In this document: positions 8,401-15,692 of the stretch, piece after piece
Numbering within the stretch: the stretch's first letter is position 1
How the letters are laid out: every line of letters starts with the position of its first letter
Assembly (NCBI RefSeq): GCF_028207065.1
Contig: NZ_JAQLFP010000025.1
Span: 1 to 39,726, forward strand
Length of the DNA stretch: 39,726 nucleotides
Direction of reading: 5' to 3'
DNA from: Collinsella aerofaciens
Lineage (GTDB): Bacteria > Actinomycetota > Coriobacteriia > Coriobacteriales > Coriobacteriaceae
Notes under the pieces: generated by a model
Seen by the model: only the letters and a program-made list of their open reading frames with translations
Databases searched by the model: none
What the model was told of the DNA's origin: nothing
Program-made: the position numbers and the translations under genes

Positions 8401-11400
8401 GACGCCACGACCCCAACGAGCATCAAGCTCACCTGGGGAAAGGTCGATGGTGCTACCTCCTACGACCTTAAGGTCGACGGCACTGTGTTTGCCGTGGGTG
8501 ATGCGGCCGAGTTCACGCACACCGACCTCGCCTACAATAGCAAGCACACCTACCAGATTCGTTCGCGCAACGCCGAAGGTTACTCCGCCTGGAGCGATGT
8601 GCTCGAGGCGAACTCCGCACTCGATCCGTGGCGGAACGTCCCCGACGCCGAGGAAATCACCTGGGAGGGCTCACTTTACGGCAGCCATAAGGCCGAGCTC
8701 GCCTTCGACCATGAGTTCCAGTCGGGCGACGGCGGTTTCCACTCCGGTGGCAACGATCTGGGCAAGGCGCTTACCGTTGACTATGGACGCGCTTACAAGC
8801 TCGATAAGCTCGAGTACTATCCGCGCGATGACGCCGGCAACGGCACCGTGACCAAGATGCGTGTTGAGACGAGTCTCGATGGCGTCCACTGGACGAGCCA
8901 GGAGGTCGATTGGGCACGTTCCGCTGATTGTAAGACGGTAGCGTTTGACGGCACCGTGGCCGCCCGTTACGTGCGCATGACACCGCTCGCCTCGGTCGGC
9001 AATTTCTTCTCCGCGTCCGAGATTGCCATCTACAAGACCGACGGCACGGATGGCTTCGCCGTGGGCTCCAACCTCAACAAGGCCACGATCTCCGACGGAG
9101 ACTACTCCAACATGAAGAACTATCTGGGCCTCGAGAATCGCGAGCCCGATACCCCGACGTTCGGTTCGCAGATCCGCGACCACTTCGCCGACCTCAACGA
9201 TAACGGCGTTTACGACGTCTACGATTACTCGTTCACCATGGCGGGTCTTGACGGCGGCACTAAACAAAAGGGCAAGGTCGCAGGTTCGCTCGCGGTGATT
9301 CCGAGCAAGACCGAGGTCGAGGCCGGTGATGAGATCACCGTTGATGTCTATGCGGCCGACGCCAAGAACGTCAACGCCCTGGGCGCCCTCGTCAACTTCA
9401 AGAGCGACCAGTTCGAGTTTGTGTCCGAGAGCATCGCGCAGGACGGCTCGACTGCCGGCATGGAGAACCTGTCTCGCGAGAAGGTCCAGTTCGTGGACGG
9501 AACGCAGACTATCAATCTCGCCTTTGCCAACCGCGGCGATGGCAAGCTCTACAACGGTACTGGCGCGGTGGCGAGTTTCAAGCTCAAGGCCAAGACCGCC
9601 GGAAAGGTCGAACTGCCCTCGACATCTTGGCTTATCGGCCCGGCATGCGACGCACTTGAGTTTGCGAGCGACGGCACGGTGACGATGCCGGACGTTCCTC
9701 AGCCAACGGTCGCCGAGTACGCCCAGGATGCCTTCAACATCACGATGACCAACGATGAGCTCACGACCGACGACGGGACCAACGTCGAGAAACTTATCCA
9801 GCAGAAGAGCTATAACGCGCTGTTCGATAATAACGAGGGCGACAACGGCTTTGAGTTCCTGTGGAACTGGAGTGGCAACTGGGACAGCGAGGGTAAGCTA
9901 CCGAGTTACGTGAAGCTTCCCACCACGATGACATTCGCATTTAAGACGCCGTCGAAACTCGATAGCGTCGAGGTCGTTAACCGCAACGGCGGCAACGGAA
10001 CCGTACAGAAGATCAAGGCCGTCGTGACGTTCGAGGATGGCTCGATCCAAGAGTTCGCGGGCGGGGAGTACGATTCCTTCCTGGCTCGCTACGCCTTTGA
10101 CCTCTCTGCCGAGAACAAGGGCAAGAAGGCGACCAAGGTCGAGGTCACGCCGCTTGAGGCATCGGGTGACCAGATGCTCACACTGCGTGAGGTCAACTTC
10201 AACTACACGCAGGGTGTCGAGGCCATCGAGGGTGTCGAGCTAGGCAAGAACCAGACCGAGTTCTTTGAAGGCGACATTACGCCCGTCGACGCCAAGGCTA
10301 CGCCTGAGAGCGCTGGCTACCCCTATGTGACGGTCGAGAGCTCCGACCCCTCTGTGGTAAGCGTCTCCGCTGTTCAGGCTGGCGATAGCGTGAGCTACTA
10401 CCTGCGTGCCAACAAGGCCGGCAAGGCAAAGATCACGGTGGCGTCGGTACTCGACCCCTCCAAGACCGCATCCTATGAGGTCGAGGTCAAGGCTGGTGTC
10501 GATACCTCTGCGCTCGTGGCAGCGCTTTCCAAGGCCGCGGGCTACAGCGAGTCCGTCTACACCAAGGATTCCTATGCAGCTCTCACCACTGCGGTCGAGG
10601 CGGCTCGGAAGCTCCTCGACAGCGGCCAGGGCAGCTATAGCAAGAAGGATGTCGCAGACGCCACAGCCAAGATCGAGAAGGCAATCGACGGCCTCAAGAT
10701 GCGCCCTGTTGATGAGAAGATTCTCATCAACACGCCCGAGAACCGCAAGAACGTCAAGGTGGCCGACTTCTCGAGTGAGGCCGACTACGAGGGCAGCAAC
10801 GCCGTCAACGCTCTCGACGGCGACGAGCGGACGCTTTGGCACAGCGACTGGGCCCATGGGACCGGTATGCCCCAGTATCTGAGTGTCGACCTGGGCCGCG
10901 ACTACGATCTCACCGACGTTACATTCCTGCCGCGCCAGGACGGCGGCACTAACGGCGATATCTTCGAGGCCGAGATACTGGTCTCCGACACTGCCGACGG
11001 TTATGAGATGGGCACCGCCGCGTCGATGGGTACGTTCGCCTTCGACAACGACGGCCGCGTGCTCACCGACCGTGGCGACTGGAAGCAGATGAGCTTTGGC
11101 GCCGCGCGCGGTCGCTACGTGACCGTCAAGGTGATTCACGCCGGCGGTGGCGACGTTGATGCCTACTGCAGCATGGCGGAGCTCAAGTTCTACGGTACGG
11201 CCGTCCCCGATCCGGTGGCGAAGGATGATCTCGCTACCGCGATCGAAAAGGTTGATGCCGAGGTTGCTGCCGGCGACCTCAAGGCCGGTGACTACACCGA
11301 GGCCTCCTGGACGGCGCTCGAGAACGCCCTGGCGAGCGCCCGCGCCATCTTGAGCGATGAGGACGCCACGCAGGACGAGGTCGACCAGGCGCTCAGGGCG

Positions 11401-11886
11401 CTCGAGAGCGCCCGCGGCGCGCTCGAGAAGACCCCGGTGGTCCCGGTCGAGAATCCGACTAAGAAGCAGCTCAAGGCCCTGGTCAAGCAGGCGAAGGAGA
11501 CTGACACCAGGGGCAAGACGGACGAGTCTGTCAAGGCCCTGACGGATGCCATTACCTACGCCGAGGACATCTTGGGTGATGAGAATGCTTCCGACACCCA
11601 GCTCCAGGCGGCCTATGACCAGCTCAAGCTGGCCATTGAGAGCCTCAGGGATGCCGACTCCGGCAACCAGGGCGGCTCGGGCAACCAGGGTTCCGGCAAT
11701 GGCTCGAACGGCGGCAACCAGGCGGGCAAGCCCGCAGGCGACAAGGCCCAGGGCAGCAAGAAGAACGGTTCGGCGATCCCCAATACCGGCGACCAGACGG
11801 CGGCGACCGTCGTGACCGTCGGTGGTCTCGGCGCCATCATCGCCGCGATCGGCGCTTTCTTCCATCGTCGCAGCAAGGCCAAGTAG
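5473..11886 (+). CDS. Secreted cell-wall-anchored GH31 glycosidase, multidomain
   Basis: A 2137-aa surface enzyme. In order: signal peptide (1-38), GH31 N-terminal beta-domain and (beta/alpha)8 barrel with C-terminal sheets (about 60-960), a fibronectin-III-like domain (about 966-1050), discoidin/CBM32-like (1050-1190), a dockerin-like calcium loop (DLNDNGVYDVYD, about 1240), cohesin-like (1271-1406), a second discoidin-like domain, an Ig-like domain, FIVAR (about 1676-1746), a third discoidin domain (1747-1909), two more FIVAR repeats, a Gly/Asn/Ser linker and a sortase signal (IPNTG 2102-2106, hydrophobic helix, basic tail). Asp480 in LKTDVAW is the likely nucleophile and Asp531 in WTGDQYGGNWE the likely acid/base. 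The barrel and accessory domains recall GH31 alpha-N-acetylgalactosaminidases acting on mucin-type glycans. GH31 membership is firm; specificity is inferred. The start at 5473 follows AAAGGAGA. Confidence 0.9.
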   Translation: MRRNSIFTKRWVKGSAVLVATAATLVFANPQQAIATPLKGVDSATVSQSASNVVDIDFADGIKGRITFLEDGIFRYNVDPKGEFSEYATPRSKSHTAKIQAQPDTSDTYSKPSATVADKGDTIEITGGKATVILDKATGKMSIKSGDRVVVSESASLDLDKKGTVQTLAKEKSENFFGGGTQNGRFLHTNQTIAISNTNNWTDGGVASPNPFYWTSDGYGVLRNTFAEGSYDFGSTDSSTVTTLHSENEFDAYYFVATNEGASNVATEMLQDYYKVTGNPVLLPEYGFYLGHLNAYNRDGWSTTSGQKKWETKGSKSSSEKGDVKYESGMSTGYKLDGTLAAETLNGEGPTVDTENMKATDFDRQFSARQVIDDYEDNDMPLGWFLPNDGYGAGYGQNGYYKTGGVNSDGASSADRLNAVRANVDNLKKFTEYANSKGVSTGLWTQSNLEPDSNPETPWHLLRDFDAEVKTGGITTLKTDVAWVGSGYSFGLNGIKTAYDTVTTGANKRPNIITLDGWAGTQRFGGIWTGDQYGGNWEYIRFHIPTYIGQSLSGNPNIGSDMDGIFGGDPIISARDYQWKTFTPSMLDMDGWGTYRKSPMTHGDPYTGISRFYLKLKAQLMPYIYTSAASAANIDTGNGDAGLPMIRAMLLSDNSEYAASTSTQYQYMFGENFLVAPVYQDTQADENGNDIRNGIYLPNYGTDENPTIWIDYFSGKQYRGGQVLNNYEAPLWKLPLFVKANAIVPMYAENNNPEAVSDTNTKGTDRSQRIVEFFATEGDGTFTQYEDDGSSIENNTTEDDSYGTIDNISYGEHVSTVYSSKAAGGTATFTAEASQGGYNGYDSNRTTTFVANVSAKPTSVVAKNGGSALNVVEVDSQETFDAATPEAGQAVYFYSETPNLNHYGSDADGTEAEQGESFNNTKITTNPKVYVKFAKTDVAAAAQTLELGGFVNADATLTADRLNENLSAPTNLAAPEDATTPTSIKLTWGKVDGATSYDLKVDGTVFAVGDAAEFTHTDLAYNSKHTYQIRSRNAEGYSAWSDVLEANSALDPWRNVPDAEEITWEGSLYGSHKAELAFDHEFQSGDGGFHSGGNDLGKALTVDYGRAYKLDKLEYYPRDDAGNGTVTKMRVETSLDGVHWTSQEVDWARSADCKTVAFDGTVAARYVRMTPLASVGNFFSASEIAIYKTDGTDGFAVGSNLNKATISDGDYSNMKNYLGLENREPDTPTFGSQIRDHFADLNDNGVYDVYDYSFTMAGLDGGTKQKGKVAGSLAVIPSKTEVEAGDEITVDVYAADAKNVNALGALVNFKSDQFEFVSESIAQDGSTAGMENLSREKVQFVDGTQTINLAFANRGDGKLYNGTGAVASFKLKAKTAGKVELPSTSWLIGPACDALEFASDGTVTMPDVPQPTVAEYAQDAFNITMTNDELTTDDGTNVEKLIQQKSYNALFDNNEGDNGFEFLWNWSGNWDSEGKLPSYVKLPTTMTFAFKTPSKLDSVEVVNRNGGNGTVQKIKAVVTFEDGSIQEFAGGEYDSFLARYAFDLSAENKGKKATKVEVTPLEASGDQMLTLREVNFNYTQGVEAIEGVELGKNQTEFFEGDITPVDAKATPESAGYPYVTVESSDPSVVSVSAVQAGDSVSYYLRANKAGKAKITVASVLDPSKTASYEVEVKAGVDTSALVAALSKAAGYSESVYTKDSYAALTTAVEAARKLLDSGQGSYSKKDVADATAKIEKAIDGLKMRPVDEKILINTPENRKNVKVADFSSEADYEGSNAVNALDGDERTLWHSDWAHGTGMPQYLSVDLGRDYDLTDVTFLPRQDGGTNGDIFEAEILVSDTADGYEMGTAASMGTFAFDNDGRVLTDRGDWKQMSFGAARGRYVTVKVIHAGGGDVDAYCSMAELKFYGTAVPDPVAKDDLATAIEKVDAEVAAGDLKAGDYTEASWTALENALASARAILSDEDATQDEVDQALRALESARGALEKTPVVPVENPTKKQLKALVKQAKETDTRGKTDESVKALTDAITYAEDILGDENASDTQLQAAYDQLKLAIESLRDADSGNQGGSGNQGSGNGSNGGNQAGKPAGDKAQGSKKNGSAIPNTGDQTAATVVTVGGLGAIIAAIGAFFHRRSKAK

Positions 11887-11904
11887 CCCCAGCAACAGCT
11901 AAGC

Positions 11905-11948
11905 AAGCGTGCCCGCCGTCCCACCCAAGGACGGTGGGCATGCTTTTT
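11905..11948 (+). terminator. Rho-independent terminator of the GH31 gene
   Basis: A stem of about 16 bp, with GCCCGCCGTCC (11911-11921) pairing with GGACGGTGGGC (11929-11939) and extending outward through AAGCGT/ATGCTT with wobble pairs. It ends in TTTTT and lies 19 nt after the stop codon. Confidence 0.85.
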
Positions 11949-12031
11949 GAATGTAGGCGGAAAGCTCCGACCCTTCGGCCTTAATCTCGCAAAGCATTCC
12001 GTCTCTCACCGAACACATCGGCATCGGTGGC

Positions 12032-12037
12032 TATACT
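12032..12037 (+). promoter_or_regulatory. purE: Possible -10 element upstream of purE
   Basis: TATACT lies about 60 nt upstream of the purE ribosome-binding site in the only AT-rich stretch of this gap. No recognisable -35 hexamer sits at 16-18 nt, so the call rests on the -10 alone. Confidence 0.3.
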
Positions 12038-12097
12038 TGAATTATTTGCAGTTAAGGGTCGCGGATTCGCTGCGTCACCGCTCTCAACAGGAGGTCT

Positions 12098-12568
12098 ATG
12101 TTTATGGCAGATCAGAAGCCGGTTGTCGGGATCATCATGGGTTCCAAGTCCGATCTGGGCGTTATGGAAGGCTGCACCGCCGAGCTCGAGGCACTGGGTG
12201 TGCCCTATGAGCTCGTCATTGCGAGCGCGCACCGCACGCCGGCGAAGGTCCACGACTGGGCTTCGACTGCCGCCGATCGCGGTATCAAAGTGATTATCGC
12301 CGCCGCCGGCAAGGCCGCTCACTTGGGTGGTGTCGTGGCTGCCTTTACGCCGCTGCCGGTTATCGGCGTGCCTATGAAGACGAGTGACCTGGGCGGTATG
12401 GATTCGCTGCTGTCGATGGTGCAGATGCCTTCGGGCGTGCCCGTGGCCTGCGTTGCCATCAACGGTGCCAAGAACGCCGCCATCTATGCCACACAGATTC
12501 TGGGTGCTTGCGACCCCGAGTACCGCAAGGTTATCGAGAAGATGAAGCAGGAGATGGCTGACGCCTAA
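12098..12568 (+). CDS. purE: N5-carboxyaminoimidazole ribonucleotide mutase PurE
   Basis: A 156-aa class I PurE, converting N5-CAIR to 4-carboxy-AIR in de novo purine synthesis. The motifs are clear: GIIMGSKSDLGVM at the N-terminus, IASAHRTPAKV around the catalytic His, and the glycine-rich AAGKAAHLGGVVAAFTPLPV loop. Two starts are possible: the ATG at 12098 is three bases from AGGAGG and the one at 12104 (MADQKP) is nine bases from it; the second has the better spacing and changes only two residues. A purK partner is not in the window. The sortase gene follows after 35 nt and may be cotranscribed. Confidence 0.95.
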   Translation: MFMADQKPVVGIIMGSKSDLGVMEGCTAELEALGVPYELVIASAHRTPAKVHDWASTAADRGIKVIIAAAGKAAHLGGVVAAFTPLPVIGVPMKTSDLGGMDSLLSMVQMPSGVPVACVAINGAKNAAIYATQILGACDPEYRKVIEKMKQEMADA

Positions 12569-12603
12569 GCGTTCCGCCGTTTCACCGCAGTATAAGGAGA
12601 GCC

Positions 12604-13602
12604 ATGTCCGATTATCAGGGAAAACGATTCAAGGCTTCTCAGATTCCCGATCCGTCGAAGCCGGGTGCTGCCCGTGCGGCACAGCAGGGTCGGACATCCT
12701 CTCCTCAGCAGCCGCGCGCGCCGCGCCCCGTGACACCGGCGACGCATCGTCGACAGGACGCGCCGGCCGCATATCGTCCTTCGTCTTATAGCTCCGCTAA
12801 GAAGCCGCCCCGGTCTTCATCGCATGCCGCGCCGTCGGATCGCACCGAGCCGCCGCGCAAAAAGCGCCACTCCATTATTCCCATTCTGCTCATCATCATC
12901 GGTATCGGTCTGATTGTCGCCGCCGCCGCTATTTTTATTAATGCCCAGATTGGCTATAAGCAGGCGAGCGATTCGTATCAGAAAATCGAGAAGCAATATG
13001 TAAGCGACAAGGACGCCAGCGGCGTGCCGATTATCGACTTTGATGCGCTTGCTCAGACGAACCCCGAGATTGTGGGTTGGATTTACGTGCCGGGAACCAA
13101 CATCAACTATCCCGTGGTGCAGACCAACAACAACTCCAAATACCTCAACACGCTGTTCGATGGCACGTCTAACGCCTCGGGTGCCATCTTCTTGGATAGC
13201 GATGACACCGCGCCGGGAATGGTCGACCAGCAGACCACGATCTACGGCCACCATATGAACGATGGGTCGATGTTCAACGTGATTTCGGATACGACTGACC
13301 AGGCAACGTTCGATAGCATTGAATATGTGTACTACATCACGCGCGATGCGACGTATAAGTTGCGTCCGCTGGCGACCAAGGTGGTCGAGGACACGTATGC
13401 CAAGGCGCGCACGACCAATTTTGAGGGCGACGACGGACTCAAGAACTACCTGTCCGAGATGCTCGACGGCGCTTCTGCCGTGGCGAGTGATGCCACCGAT
13501 CGTGCCGCTTCGGCAACTAAGGTTGTAACGCTTGTGACCTGTCGTTCGCTGTCGCTGAGCAACACACGCGCCGTCATGGTGCTCACGCCGGTCGAGGAAT
13601 AA
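12604..13602 (+). CDS. Class B-type sortase with long cytoplasmic N-terminus
   Basis: A 332-aa membrane-bound transpeptidase. Residues 1-92 are Pro/Arg/Ser-rich and probably disordered and cytoplasmic. A membrane anchor spans about 95-117 (IIPILLIIIGIGLIVAAAA). The sortase domain follows, with WIYVPGTNINYPVVQ, the catalytic His216 in IYGHHMNDGSMF, Cys313 in LVTCRSL and the likely catalytic Arg322. The GHHM and TCRS contexts fit class B sortases, which usually anchor a limited set of substrates or assemble pili. The 90-residue N-terminal tail is unusual for the class. AAGGAGA precedes the start. Three proteins in this window carry sorting signals, but their LPXTG-like motifs suggest a class A or other sortase elsewhere may serve them. 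Confidence 0.9.
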   Translation: MSDYQGKRFKASQIPDPSKPGAARAAQQGRTSSPQQPRAPRPVTPATHRRQDAPAAYRPSSYSSAKKPPRSSSHAAPSDRTEPPRKKRHSIIPILLIIIGIGLIVAAAAIFINAQIGYKQASDSYQKIEKQYVSDKDASGVPIIDFDALAQTNPEIVGWIYVPGTNINYPVVQTNNNSKYLNTLFDGTSNASGAIFLDSDDTAPGMVDQQTTIYGHHMNDGSMFNVISDTTDQATFDSIEYVYYITRDATYKLRPLATKVVEDTYAKARTTNFEGDDGLKNYLSEMLDGASAVASDATDRAASATKVVTLVTCRSLSLSNTRAVMVLTPVEE

Positions 13603-13611
13603 GTTGTTCGA

Positions 13612-13648
13612 GAGTAGCTAAAAAGGCCCCGTCCCAAATTGGCTACTC
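13612..13648. repeat. GGGACAG-family palindrome (variant core)
   Basis: GAGTAGCTAA (13612-13621) pairs with TTGGCTACTC (13639-13648) through one G-U wobble, around a 17-nt loop with the variant core CCCCGTCCC. It lies between the sortase and MoaE-like genes. Geometry matches the better conserved copies at 17362 and 39639; the core differs by one base, so membership is probable rather than certain. Confidence 0.5.
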
Positions 13649-13666
13649 GACGACGGTAAGGGAGAA

Positions 13667-14086
13667 ATGATGCTCGAGAGTGGCAAATTGATGCCTTCGA
13701 TTGATGCTTGGCTGCGCGAGGCCAAGGCCGATGCTTCGGCGGCAGGCTGTGGGATGTATCTGACGCATAACGGTGTGGTGCGCGCGACGCCCAAGGCTGA
13801 GGTGCGCGGAGTCGAGGCCGATGGCGTGGCGCCTGGGCATAAGGTGGGCGGCATGGTGTTTGGCTTCGATGCTCAGAAGGTGCAGGCTGCTATCGAGGCG
13901 ACGCGTGCGATGCCGGGTATCGGCTATGTGCGTGTGTGGCTGGCAAGCGGCGAGCTTGCCGTAGGTGACGACATCATGCTCGTGCTCATCGGCGGGGACA
14001 TTCGCCCGCACGTGGTCGATGCGCTGCAGGCGCTCGTTGGCACCATTAAGAACGAATGCGTGAGTGAGGTCGAGCGCGAGGCGTAG
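13667..14086 (+). CDS. MoaE-like protein lacking the usual catalytic lysines
   Basis: A 139-aa protein resembling the large subunit of molybdopterin synthase. Fold landmarks are GMYLTHNGVVRATP near residue 30, a central AMPGIGYVRVWL strand, GELAVGDDIMLVLIGGDIR and the helical end VVDALQALVGTIKNE. Canonical MoaE continues into a C-terminal segment (family pattern P-x-W-K-K-E) that supplies the catalytic lysines. Here the protein stops at CVSEVEREA, with one lysine in that region. It may be a divergent synthase subunit or a relative with another role. No other molybdenum-cofactor gene is nearby. AAGGGAGAA precedes tandem ATG codons at 13667 and 13670; the first is used. Confidence 0.65.
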   Translation: MMLESGKLMPSIDAWLREAKADASAAGCGMYLTHNGVVRATPKAEVRGVEADGVAPGHKVGGMVFGFDAQKVQAAIEATRAMPGIGYVRVWLASGELAVGDDIMLVLIGGDIRPHVVDALQALVGTIKNECVSEVEREA

Positions 14087-14116
14087 AGGCTTGCGTCGAT
14101 AGAAGGATCGTTTATA

Positions 14117-14155
14117 AAAATGCCCACCGGTACGTGTGATACCGGCGGGCATTTT
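14117..14155. terminator. Bidirectional terminator between convergent genes
   Basis: A 16-bp stem with one mismatch (14117-14132 with 14140-14155) around a 7-nt loop, with A-rich left and T-rich right ends. It can terminate both the plus-strand MoaE-like gene and the minus-strand membrane protein, whose stop codons flank it. Confidence 0.85.
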
Positions 14156-14176
14156 GCGTTTTGGGCGCGGTGGGCG

Positions 14177-15406
14177 CTACACGCGCGTCGCATCCTTGGG
14201 GCTCATGGTCATGCTCTGGAAGCGGTTTTCCATGTACTCGTTATCGAAGTGCTCTCCGTAGAACTGTGCGACGGGAATGTCCGGCTCCGTGTCGTTAACG
14301 CGCTGGTACCAGTAGTCGAGCGACTGCAGCGTCATGACGCCGTCGACCAGCATGATAACGGTAAAGATGACGGTGGCCGAGTAGCGGCTCTTCCAGGGGA
14401 TCTTGTTGATAAGCTTAAGCAGCCTCGGCAGCAGCAGCTTGATCCAGATGAGGCCGCCCAGGCCCCACAGGCAGGCGAAGCCCGTGCAGGTGCGTCCGCC
14501 CGTGAGGACCACGAGCGGATCGGGCAAACCGAACAGCGTTATGTGCGAGTAGCTCCACGAGACCACGCCAAACGCGGTCTGCATAAACCAGCCCACGAAC
14601 ACCTCAAAGCTGGCGCCGAGCAGGGCGCTCACCAGGAAAATGATGATGGGGTTCTTTTTGTAGAAGCGGTTAAGCACCATGGTCATGAGCACGGCGCCAA
14701 ATCCGTAGATGGGGCTGAAGGGGCCAAACAGCATGCCGGCGCGGTTCTGATAGACGCCCGGGTCGTCGACCGTCATGTGCCAGATGTCCTCGGCGATCAG
14801 GCCGAGTATGCAGCAGACAAAGAACACCCAGAACAGGTTGAAGTAGTTGAGCTTGATGTAGCCCTCGCCGGTTTCATCGCGGCCGAGCATGCCCTCGGCG
14901 GCGGCGTCGCGGTCGAGCATCTCCTGCAGGCGGCGCTGCAGTTCGCGCTCCTGACGCAGCGTGGGGTCGACGGTTGCCGAAAGTGCAACAAGGATGCCGA
15001 GCTGGATCGCGGGACGCAGCAGGAAGGGCCCGATGCCCTGGAGCATCACGTCGACCAAAAGCTCGACGACGGTGAATGCAATAAGGATGTAGGACAGGCG
15101 GGCGGCGTTGCGGCGCTGGTTTTTGATAAGGTCCAGGCCAAAGATGATTAAGATGACGGCACTTGCCGCAGAGAGCATGATGCCGGCGACGATAAGGCCG
15201 ACTGCGACGAGCGTGTTGTCGCCGAGCTTTTCGGTGGCGTTGCCGTTAACAAGTGCCGTGATGACCTGCCACATAAAGGCAGCGACCGACGGGAGCGTGC
15301 CCACGCCGGAAAGGATGCACAGGACGGCGTACACCTTAATGATGAGGGGAATCTTCTTGACCTCTGTGGCGCTGGGGACGCTGGGGTCGAGTTCGTTTCG
15401 ATCCAT
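14177..15406 (-). CDS. CmpB-type putative ABC-transporter permease family membrane protein
   Basis: A 409-aa polytopic membrane protein. The N-terminal half has four hydrophobic segments (starting LIIKVYAVLCILSGV). A soluble charged linker (about 160-200, with RQERELQRRLQEMLDRD) leads into a C-terminal domain whose segment AGMLFGPFSPIYGFGAVLM matches the putative ABC-transporter permease family PF06541. That family is common in Gram-positive gut bacteria and poorly characterised; no ATPase partner is adjacent. The start at 15406 has AAAGG seven bases upstream, and a good promoter lies upstream on the minus strand (15461-15433). It is transcribed alone between two plus-strand blocks. Any substrate or export role is unknown. 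Confidence 0.8.
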   Translation of the reverse strand: MDRNELDPSVPSATEVKKIPLIIKVYAVLCILSGVGTLPSVAAFMWQVITALVNGNATEKLGDNTLVAVGLIVAGIMLSAASAVILIIFGLDLIKNQRRNAARLSYILIAFTVVELLVDVMLQGIGPFLLRPAIQLGILVALSATVDPTLRQERELQRRLQEMLDRDAAAEGMLGRDETGEGYIKLNYFNLFWVFFVCCILGLIAEDIWHMTVDDPGVYQNRAGMLFGPFSPIYGFGAVLMTMVLNRFYKKNPIIIFLVSALLGASFEVFVGWFMQTAFGVVSWSYSHITLFGLPDPLVVLTGGRTCTGFACLWGLGGLIWIKLLLPRLLKLINKIPWKSRYSATVIFTVIMLVDGVMTLQSLDYWYQRVNDTEPDIPVAQFYGEHFDNEYMENRFQSMTMSPKDATRV

Positions 15407-15432
15407 ACAGAACCTTTCTCGCTTTGTTGTAG

Positions 15433-15461
15433 GTTATAAGGATACGCCGCCGACCTGCCAA
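15433..15461 (-). promoter_or_regulatory. Sigma-70-type promoter of the CmpB-family gene
   Basis: On the minus strand TTGGCA (15461-15456) and TATAAC (15438-15433) are separated by exactly 17 nt, 27 nt upstream of the start codon. The -35 lies inside a degenerate copy of the GGGACAG-type palindrome (left arm ACCTGCCAAAA then GACAGG, 15453-15469). Confidence 0.6.
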
Positions 15462-15644
15462 AAGACAGGGCGAACGTCCCAATTGCAACTTTGTAATCCC
15501 CAACGGCGGACGCGGCGGCCATCTGGGGGCGCGGGCACTTACACTGGACAGACCGATAAAATGTTTGGCAACAAAACTGATTATTAGCTCGGTGGGCTTT
15601 TAAAAAGCGCTGCTCATGCGCTGGGGAGCACGTCGCGCCGTGCG

Positions 15645-15650
15645 TATAAT
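15645..15650 (+). promoter_or_regulatory. purF: Possible -10 element of purF
   Basis: A consensus TATAAT 42 nt upstream of the purF start codon. No TTGACA-like hexamer is present at 16-18 nt upstream, so activity might need an activator or an extended contact. No purine riboswitch was recognised in the 286-nt gap before purF. Confidence 0.35.
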
Positions 15651-15692
15651 AAGGCGGGTAACGCCAAAAATACGAGGCTCTGAGGGGATACC

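Noticed and set aside
10240..11895. Long minus-strand open frame (551 aa) opposite the GH31 gene
   Set aside because: It is a shadow of high-GC coding sequence; no ribosome-binding site and low-complexity composition. The plus strand encodes clear domains.
14120..15151. Plus-strand 343-aa open frame within the CmpB-family gene
   Set aside because: His/Asp/Glu/Ala-rich antisense translation without family features; the minus-strand frame has membrane helices, a ribosome-binding site and a promoter.
15600..15625. AGCGC/GCGCT hairpin before purF as a terminator
   Set aside because: The stem is only five base pairs. A T-rich tail exists only on the minus strand, where no upstream minus-strand gene would end.
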